Source: an uncultured Lachnospiraceae bacterium
GTDB taxonomy: Bacteria > Bacillota > Clostridia > Lachnospirales > Lachnospiraceae
Direction: 5' to 3'
DNA: 26,739 bases
Assembly (NCBI GenBank): GCA_910586715.1
Contig: CAJUJG010000010.1
Location: 62,751 to 89,489, forward strand
The position numbers and the translations under genes are program-made. Below, one piece after another: positions 22,227-26,739 of the stretch. The notes beneath the pieces were generated by a model. The model saw only the letters and a program-made list of their open reading frames with translations. It was not told where the DNA came from and ran no database searches. Numbering within the stretch: the stretch's first letter is position 1; every line of letters begins with the position of its first letter.

Positions 22227-22985
22227 TCAGTTTACAGGGATACCGCGGCGCTCTTTAATACCATCAAGAATATACTGCTTCAGTTCGGGAACTTTTCCTT
22301 TGTCCATATCGGGAACGTTCTCAAGACGGTATTCCATGCCAAGCTCCTTGTATTTTTTCTTGCCCATTGTATGGTACGGAAGCACATCTAATGCTTTGAG
22401 ATTTTTCAGACCGCCGATAAAAACGCCAAGCCTGTGTAAATCATCGGGATTGTCGGTAATACCGGGAACGACCACATGGCGTATCCACATTTCCACACCT
22501 TTTTTGTCAAGATACTCCGCAAATGCAAGAATGCCTTCGTTTGGCTGTTTTACAAGCTCCTTGTGTTTTTCGGGATCAATGTGCTTGATGTCGAGCATTA
22601 CAAGATTTGTCACTTCACACAGCTTGTCAAGCTTTGCGAGCCATTCGGGATTGTTGTTCGGCTTGTAGGCAATGCCCGAAGTATCAAGACAGGTGTGAAT
22701 GCCGCGCGCACGCGCCTTTGTGAAAAGATCAAGCAAAAAATCAATCTGCATCAGCGGTTCTCCGCCCGTGACTGTAATGCCGCCTTCGCGGTAAAAAGGC
22801 TTATTGCGTTCATAATTTTCAAGGATTTCTTCCGGCTCCATAAGCGTTCCGCCGTTCATTTCCCAAGTGTCCGGGTTGTGGCAGTACGCGCAGCGCATGG
22901 GGCATCCCTGCACGAAGACAACGTAACGCACGCCCGGTCCGTCAACGGTTCCAAAAGATTCCAGTGAATGTATTTTTCCTTTCAT
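22227..22985 (-). CDS. pflA: Pyruvate formate-lyase activating enzyme (radical SAM)
   Basis: 252 residues from ATG 22985, with GGAGG eight bases upstream; a longer frame from 23066 runs through the leader hairpin. FGTVDGPGVRYVVFVQGCPM precedes the radical SAM motif CPMRCAYC (Cys28, Cys32, Cys35) for the SAM-binding [4Fe-4S] cluster. GGITVTGGEPLMQ, CLDTSGIA, LVMLDIKH and MWIRHVVVPGITDN are the family's other conserved blocks. The enzyme abstracts hydrogen from the PFL glycine to make the glycyl radical. Here its substrate would be the separate 79-residue protein encoded at 7975, a shorter docking surface than usual. Located some 14 kb from the pfl operon on the other strand, beside a ferredoxin. 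Confidence 0.96.
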   Translation of the reverse strand: MKGKIHSLESFGTVDGPGVRYVVFVQGCPMRCAYCHNPDTWEMNGGTLMEPEEILENYERNKPFYREGGITVTGGEPLMQIDFLLDLFTKARARGIHTCLDTSGIAYKPNNNPEWLAKLDKLCEVTNLVMLDIKHIDPEKHKELVKQPNEGILAFAEYLDKKGVEMWIRHVVVPGITDNPDDLHRLGVFIGGLKNLKALDVLPYHTMGKKKYKELGMEYRLENVPDMDKGKVPELKQYILDGIKERRGIPVN

Positions 22986-23027
22986 ATTAATAACCTCCAT
23001 TTTGACTTTTAAGAATATATATATTAT

Positions 23028-23050
23028 ACCATGTCTTTCAGACATGGTAC
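23028..23050 (-). other. Perfect hairpin in the pflA leader
   Basis: ACCATGTCT and AGACATGGT form a 9-bp stem with a 3-base loop. Immediately upstream on the minus strand lie GC-rich quasi-palindromes built on GAGCGAAGCGAG (23055-23085). The element stands between a TATAAT-like hexamer near 23102-23107 and pflA. Confidence 0.5.
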
Positions 23051-23154
23051 GCTTCGCGATGCACACTCGCTTCGCTCGGCGCGGGTATAATATCTAATGC
23101 TATTATATCCTAAATTGCAATAAAAACGATAGAAAATATAAAAAATCCGAATGT

Positions 23155-23183
23155 TTAAAAAGGAGACACATTCCGTCCCCTTT
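23155..23183 (-). terminator. Terminator of the HPt-like membrane protein gene
   Basis: On the minus strand, AAAGGGGAC pairs with GTCTCCTTT (one wobble), followed by TTTTT. It separates the HPt gene from pflA downstream. Confidence 0.75.
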
Positions 23184-23228
23184 CTAAACCCTGTAATTGT
23201 CCAATATTCAATTTAAAATATCGCCGGT

Positions 23229-24125
23229 CTAATTTGCCATGATTTCATCAATGTTGGTAATTATGCTTTGAAGGGTCTTGGTGATGTCGGTATCAATCTG
23301 ATACTGAATCAGTTCACTTAAAATGCGTTTTGCCTTGATGGTATCATAGGTTTCAAGTGCGTTAAAGGCTTCTTGAAGCTGTTCTCCCCAACGCTTGTAT
23401 GTCATCGGTCCCTCTCCTTTATAAGAAGGGTTTTCAAGTCCCAAGGAGTTGAGATACTCGAAAAAGATGCCATATGCCTCGTCAAGCTCAAAAGAGAGCT
23501 TTTCCCAATTTGCCCGAACAATGTCTAAACTGCCTGCGTAAGCTTCTATTTCATGGAAAAAGGCAGTGTCCGTAAGATTGGAGATACCAAGCTCGTTTGC
23601 CTTTACTCTTAAGGCGTGTGCCTTGCTGCCGTATTGGAACAGCGTGTCGGGCTGCATTAAATCAAAAAGGTCGTCCTCCAGTTCGTCGCTTTCCCCTAAA
23701 AATGAAAGAACAAGCTGGTTGTATGCATCAACATTTCCGCCGATTCGTTTTAAGGCATTGTCTACGTCAATTCCGTTTTTTGCCAAATAACGCATTCGAA
23801 TTTGGCAGTCGCTTAAAAAAGTGTCAGGAAATTCCTGCTGCAGATTGTCAATTACCTTTTTTGCATGAAATGCCATAACGGAAATCTGCTGTTTCTTGGC
23901 AAAAGTTCCCGCTTTTCTGCGATAATAGGCAACCACAAAAACAAGTGCAACGGCAGAGGGAATAATCCCTAAAAACGCCCAAAGAACTTGTAAAGGAAGC
24001 ACGCCCGCGGTGCACAAAATGCCAATGATGAGTGACATACCTGCCATAAAGCTAAGCCAAACAAGGGCGGATTTGTTTACGAGCTGCCTGATTTCTTCCA
24101 ATATTCGGTTGTAATTGTACTCCAT
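23229..24125 (-). CDS. Membrane-anchored HPt-domain-like protein
   Basis: 298 residues, ATG 24125 with GGAGGG upstream. Two transmembrane helices (~20-42 and ~46-68) are followed by a cytoplasmic part. Residues ~118-200 resemble a histidine-phosphotransfer (HPt) domain: ALKRIGGNVDAYNQLVLSFL, then KAHALRVKANELGISNL, which parallels the usual AHxLKGxxxNLG with His170 as phosphorylatable residue. The normal LKGS is LRVK here, so the site is diverged. The rest (~205-298) is helical without known motif. No histidine kinase or response regulator gene is adjacent. If the His is used it would be a membrane-bound relay; if not, a helical scaffold derived from HPt. Membrane topology fairly sure; HPt call moderate. 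Confidence 0.65.
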   Translation of the reverse strand: MEYNYNRILEEIRQLVNKSALVWLSFMAGMSLIIGILCTAGVLPLQVLWAFLGIIPSAVALVFVVAYYRRKAGTFAKKQQISVMAFHAKKVIDNLQQEFPDTFLSDCQIRMRYLAKNGIDVDNALKRIGGNVDAYNQLVLSFLGESDELEDDLFDLMQPDTLFQYGSKAHALRVKANELGISNLTDTAFFHEIEAYAGSLDIVRANWEKLSFELDEAYGIFFEYLNSLGLENPSYKGEGPMTYKRWGEQLQEAFNALETYDTIKAKRILSELIQYQIDTDITKTLQSIITNIDEIMAN

Positions 24126-24189
24126 TATATCCCTCCGGTAGAAAAAATTATGCTGTCATTTTCCTTCATCAATAGCCCTTATTCTTGCC

Positions 24190-24216
24190 GATTGAAAAAT
24201 ATTTGATTTTTCAATC
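24190..24216. other. Perfect 11-bp inverted repeat upstream of the HPt-like gene
   Basis: GATTGAAAAAT and ATTTTTCAATC around a five-base loop, in the leader or promoter region of the minus-strand gene starting at 24125. The rest of 24126-24416 holds the two DnaA boxes and no gene. Confidence 0.5.
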
Positions 24217-24354
24217 TATACTCCCTAAAATCATTCGATAGAACTATCTTACCACACTTTGTTCACGGATAAAAGTCTAAATTTGTGTTCAAACAAAAGT
24301 GAAACGGGTTTGTAAGTTCTTATGTAACTGGAATCTTTAGTGCACTAAAGCAGG

Positions 24355-24402
24355 TGTGGATAAAATGGAAAAACACAAGATGTTGTGGTTTGGTTATCCA
24401 CA
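24355..24402. promoter_or_regulatory. Two perfect, oppositely oriented DnaA boxes
   Basis: TGTGGATAA (24355-24363) is the exact reverse complement of TTATCCACA, which occurs directly at 24394-24402. Both match the DnaA-box consensus perfectly, 30 bases apart, in a gene-free region between folT and the HPt-like gene. Confidence 0.55.
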
Positions 24403-24416
24403 AGAGTGGGGACAAA

Positions 24417-24974
24417 TCACTCGTGTTTTGTGTGAATCAGTGTGGGAATTTTTTTCAGCATTGTCAGTGCGAAAAACAAAATCATTGTGTCAAGCGGAAG
24501 CATGACCGCATTTTTGATAATCCGCGCGGGAAGAAGGACAAAAAAACCTTTTCCATAGAGCATGGAAATCCAAATCGTGTTGAAAAAGCAGTTGACAATC
24601 AGCTTGGTAAGCAGTTCTGCTGCGGCAATGCGCCACAGTTTTACGGGTTTTTTATACAGAAAAGAACCGTAAATTACACTTGCGAGCATCGCGTCAAACG
24701 TAAAGCCGAAGAAAAACGGACCGCTTGGCTTAACCAGATATTTCAGGATGTCAAGCGTTCCGCCGAAAATTGAACCCACAATCGGACCGAACAGAAACTC
24801 AATGATGCGGTTTGGAATACCGGAAAAGCCGATGCGGATGTAGGGACCGACCTCGATGCTTGCCACGTAACTCAGTACGACGGCAAGCGCTGCCATAAGT
24901 CCGCAGATGACAAGGTTTTGGGTAATTTTGAGCTGGTTAATAGAATCGAGATAGAACTGTTTGATTTTTTGCAT
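24417..24974 (-). CDS. folT: Folate ECF transporter S component
   Basis: 185 residues, ATG 24974 with GGAGG upstream. Hydrophobic with about six transmembrane helices and the FolT pattern: LVICGLMAALAVVLSYVASI, IRIGFSGIPNRIIEFLFGPI, VGSIFGGTLDILKYLVKPSG and PFFFGFTFDAMLASVIYGSF. S components bind the vitamin at high affinity and use a shared EcfAA'T module encoded elsewhere. A tetrahydrofolate riboswitch lies directly upstream, confirming folate as substrate. Single-gene unit. Confidence 0.93.
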   Translation of the reverse strand: MQKIKQFYLDSINQLKITQNLVICGLMAALAVVLSYVASIEVGPYIRIGFSGIPNRIIEFLFGPIVGSIFGGTLDILKYLVKPSGPFFFGFTFDAMLASVIYGSFLYKKPVKLWRIAAAELLTKLIVNCFFNTIWISMLYGKGFFVLLPARIIKNAVMLPLDTMILFFALTMLKKIPTLIHTKHE

Positions 24975-25027
24975 AAAAAAACGCCTCCACTAATGCAGCG
25001 AGACCGAAAACTACACAAAAATATGTA

Positions 25028-25132
25028 GCAGCGGGATGCGAACCTCGTACCGCAAAGTCCGAGAGGGCTTTTTCGTCCCTGTGACAACTCCCTGTTCACA
25101 AGGCACTTAACGCACGCGATTCTACTCTGCAT
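25028..25132 (-). ncRNA. Tetrahydrofolate (THF) riboswitch of folT
   Basis: On the minus strand the sequence runs GCAGAGTAGAATCGC, then GCGTTAAGTGCC, GGGAGTTGTCAC and GGTTCGCATCCCGC, which are the conserved segments of the THF-I (folE/folT) riboswitch in order. A CTACA/TGTAG hairpin with TTTT follows (25004-25026) and may be the expression platform. Folate excess would lower folT expression. Confidence 0.88.
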
Positions 25133-25164
25133 GAAATATGTTTACATAATGGGTTACAAAAGAA

Positions 25165-25193
25165 ACTATACAATAATTTGAAACGTTTGTAAA
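25165..25193 (-). promoter_or_regulatory. Sigma-A type promoter of folT
   Basis: Minus strand: TTTACA (25193-25188) and TATAGT (25170-25165) with a 17-base spacer, directly before the riboswitch. Confidence 0.65.
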
Positions 25194-25230
25194 CAGGTAA
25201 TTGGAAAAAATACAAATTTTTAAAATTAGG

Positions 25231-25260
25231 TTGCGCGAACTGACGTTTGCATGATATGAT
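25231..25260 (+). promoter_or_regulatory. Sigma-A type promoter for the Mrr-like/ylmH pair
   Basis: TTGCGC at 25231-25236 and TATGAT at 25255-25260, 18 bases apart, 60 bases before the start codon. Confidence 0.5.
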
Positions 25261-25319
25261 GTTATTGACTAAAAAAGATTGTTAAAGCAGAGTGTCAATA
25301 AGGAAGAGGGAACGAAAGA

Positions 25320-25787
25320 ATGACAGGAAATACGATAGGAATAATGGTTGCCGTTATTACGGGAATTGCAATTGCAGCGGCGGCAGGCATAGCGCTTTGC
25401 AGGCGGTTTCGCAGGAATGCGCGGGCACATGCATTAGATCATATGGAAGGGCTGGAGTTTGAGTATTATTGCGCAGACTTGCTTGCCGCAAACGGATTTA
25501 TTGAGGTGGAAGTGACAAAAGGAAGCGGTGATTACGGGATTGATATTCTTGCGGAAAAGGACGGCGTGACGTATGCGGTGCAGTGTAAACGGTATACGGG
25601 ACTGGTGGGCGTAAAGGCGGTGCAGGAAGCGTATGCGGGGCGCGATTATTATGACAGAATGGTAGGCGCGGTGATGACGAACCAGTATTTCACAAAGCCG
25701 GCGGCTGAGGCGGCGAGAAAGCTTAAGATATTGATGTGGGACAGGGACTATATTGAATTTTTGGAGGATAATGAAGATGGACGCTGA
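25320..25787 (+). CDS. Membrane-anchored Mrr-type restriction-endonuclease-fold protein
   Basis: 155 residues. A transmembrane segment at ~5-27 is followed by a basic stop-transfer patch (CRRFRRNAR), which puts the nuclease in the cytoplasm. Residues ~42-148 form an Mrr_cat/PD-(D/E)XK domain: GLEFEYYCADLLAANGF, GSGDYGIDILAEKDG with Asp75, and AVQCKRY with Gln88 and Lys90, the QxK variant of the active site; Glu46 may complete it. Proteins of this kind have no attached specificity domain. Mrr nucleases cut modified DNA, but the role of short membrane-bound ones is unknown. ATG 25320 follows a GGAAGAGGGAAC ribosome region. It overlaps ylmH by 11 bases, so the two are co-translated. Confidence 0.85.
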   Translation: MTGNTIGIMVAVITGIAIAAAAGIALCRRFRRNARAHALDHMEGLEFEYYCADLLAANGFIEVEVTKGSGDYGIDILAEKDGVTYAVQCKRYTGLVGVKAVQEAYAGRDYYDRMVGAVMTNQYFTKPAAEAARKLKILMWDRDYIEFLEDNEDGR

Positions 25788-26535
25788 TGAAATATTGTTT
25801 AAAAAGCGGCTTGCGGAGCTTGCGAATAAGGCGTATACGGACAGCCGGTATTTGTTTACGGGATTTTTGTCGCTTGCGGAGTTAAATTGTTATTATCAGA
25901 TGGAGCGGGAGCTTTCTTATGTTACGGTGACAGTTTTTGGCGGGACGGCGGATTGTGAGCGGGTGATGCTGCGATTTGGCGATAAGGCGCTTTGCGGTTA
26001 TGGGGAGCCGTTTCCGATTGCGTGTGTGGAGATTGCGCCGCTTGTCGAAAAGTTTGGGGAGGAGCTGACCCATAGGGATTATTTGGGGGCGCTGATGAAT
26101 TTGGGGATTGAGCGCGCGACGCTTGGGGATATTGTGATTTTGGGAAAGCATGCGTTTTTGTTTTGCACGGAGAAGATGTCTTCTTATATTATAGAGACGT
26201 TGGATAAGGTGCGGCATACGAGTGTCCGGTGCGGGATTGCGGTGCAGGCGCCCGAAAGTACGGTTACGAGGCTGGAGCGGAAGACGTTTCAGGTGAATGC
26301 GGCGCGGGCGGACAGTGTGATTGCAAAGCTGTACAATCTGTCGCGCAGTGAGAGCGTGGAGCTGTTCCGGGCAAAGAAGGTGTTTGTGAACGGCAGATTG
26401 AATGAGAATAACAGCGGTCAGTTGAAGCCGGAGGATAAGGTTTCGGTCCGGGGATATGGGCGGTTTGCGTTTGTAGGGATTTCGGGGGAAACCCGCAAGG
26501 GGAAACTGAATGTGGAGGCAGATGTGTATTGCTGA
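25777..26535 (+). CDS. ylmH: YlmH-family S4-domain RNA-binding protein
   Basis: 252 residues. ATG 25777 is nine bases from GGAGG (25763-25767); the in-frame ATG at 25771 is only three away. The N-terminal part (~1-170) has the YlmH pattern RYLFTGFLSLAELNCYYQME and HRDYLGALMNLGIERATLGD, followed by ILGKHAFLFC. The C-terminal S4 RNA-binding domain (~175-245) contains LYNLSRSESVELFRAKKVFV and NGRLNENNSGQLKPEDKVSV. In Bacillus YlmH acts on stalled 50S-peptidyl-tRNA complexes in ribosome rescue and normally lies in the ylm/divIVA cluster. Here it is next to a nuclease gene instead. Confidence 0.92.
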   Translation: MDADEILFKKRLAELANKAYTDSRYLFTGFLSLAELNCYYQMERELSYVTVTVFGGTADCERVMLRFGDKALCGYGEPFPIACVEIAPLVEKFGEELTHRDYLGALMNLGIERATLGDIVILGKHAFLFCTEKMSSYIIETLDKVRHTSVRCGIAVQAPESTVTRLERKTFQVNAARADSVIAKLYNLSRSESVELFRAKKVFVNGRLNENNSGQLKPEDKVSVRGYGRFAFVGISGETRKGKLNVEADVYC

Positions 26536-26575
26536 ATTTAGTGATTGCCGTCTTTTGGCTAATGGCATATTTAGC

Positions 26576-26725
26576 GTTACTGTTCAGACAGGACTTCGCA
26601 TTTATTGCGAGGTCCGTGAGAAAACGTTTCGCTTGTGAGTAAAAATCCATTTGCGCAACGAACTTGTTCGTTTTGCAATTTTTGCATGGATTTTTACCTG
26701 TTACTGGAACGGAGTGAACAGTAAC
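26576..26725. repeat. Hairpin-rich segment with terminal inverted repeats
   Basis: GTTACTGTTC (26576-26585) and GAACAGTAAC (26716-26725) are perfect 10-base inverted repeats. Between them lie a GGAC/GTCC stem (26591-26614) and a 25-bp imperfect hairpin (26639-26697) whose outer arms are GTAAAAATCCAT and ATGGATTTTTAC. GTTACTG at 26700-26706 can also pair locally with the right end. No gene is seen in 26536-26739. It may be a REP-like or miniature element or the end structure of ylmH mRNA. Confidence 0.5.
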
Positions 26726-26739
26726 TATTTTGGCTGAAG

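Noticed and set aside
22300..22967. Plus-strand frames of 122 and 163 codons
   Set aside because: Antisense to pflA, which has all radical SAM motifs.
24300..24416. Chromosomal replication origin
   Set aside because: Only two DnaA boxes, no dnaA or dnaN nearby and no clear unwinding element; insufficient for an origin call.
25882..26568. 228-codon minus-strand frame
   Set aside because: Antisense to ylmH, Pro/Arg/His-rich composition typical of a shadow frame.

Overview
The window looks like chromosomal DNA of a low-to-moderate GC, anaerobic Gram-positive of class Clostridia, most likely family Lachnospiraceae. This rests on the combination of a BspA-type leucine-rich-repeat surface protein, a pyruvate formate-lyase system, an ECF folate transporter S component behind a tetrahydrofolate riboswitch, a DUF951 gene beside rpsF, and the rpsF-ssb-rpsR ... 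gdpP-rplI-dnaB core cluster. Family-level placement is inference; no rRNA gene is present.

Layout. 1-1276 (minus strand): the first 316 residues of a BspA-like surface protein and, upstream of it, a Uma2-type nuclease gene broken by an internal deletion. 1410-2874: an accessory two-gene cassette, an HTH protein with a HipS-like tail followed by a HipA-type kinase core, behind a promoter whose -35 box lies in a perfect inverted repeat. 3055-5109: a large lipoprotein of unknown function with an internal duplication, bracketed by an imperfect 45-base direct repeat. 5327-8272: a pyruvate formate-lyase operon in which the enzyme is split. The large gene stops just before the glycyl-radical domain, which is encoded by a separate 79-residue gene; between them lie a leftover second copy of the large gene's tail and a 67-residue paralogue without the radical glycine. 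8412-10028: a secreted TIM-barrel glycosidase-like protein. 10091-11340: a decayed stretch with a small RHH-like gene, a stop-interrupted ORF and a 5'-truncated CatB/Vat-type acetyltransferase. 11360-13931: membrane-anchored GH25 muramidase, sirtuin, small membrane protein, DUF951 protein. 14069-20625: rpsF, ssb, rpsR, pepT, gdpP, rplI, dnaB, all on the plus strand. 20797-21630: a MerR/RacA-like protein. 21631-25140 (mostly minus strand): structured intergenic sequence, an 8-cysteine ferredoxin, the PFL-activating enzyme pflA, a membrane-anchored HPt-like protein, a region with two perfect DnaA boxes, and folT with its riboswitch. 25320-26535: a membrane-anchored Mrr-type nuclease overlapping ylmH, then a hairpin-rich tail.

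How the genes work together. PflA (a radical SAM enzyme) needs reduced Fe-S electron donors, and the ferredoxin immediately downstream could supply them. Its target glycine would be on the separate 79-residue protein, which has to dock onto the large PFL subunit carrying Cys406-Cys407. The most notable finding is therefore an apparently obligate split glycyl-radical enzyme with an extra radical-less small paralogue and heavily structured intercistronic RNA. The second is the HipBS-fusion/HipT toxin-antitoxin candidate.
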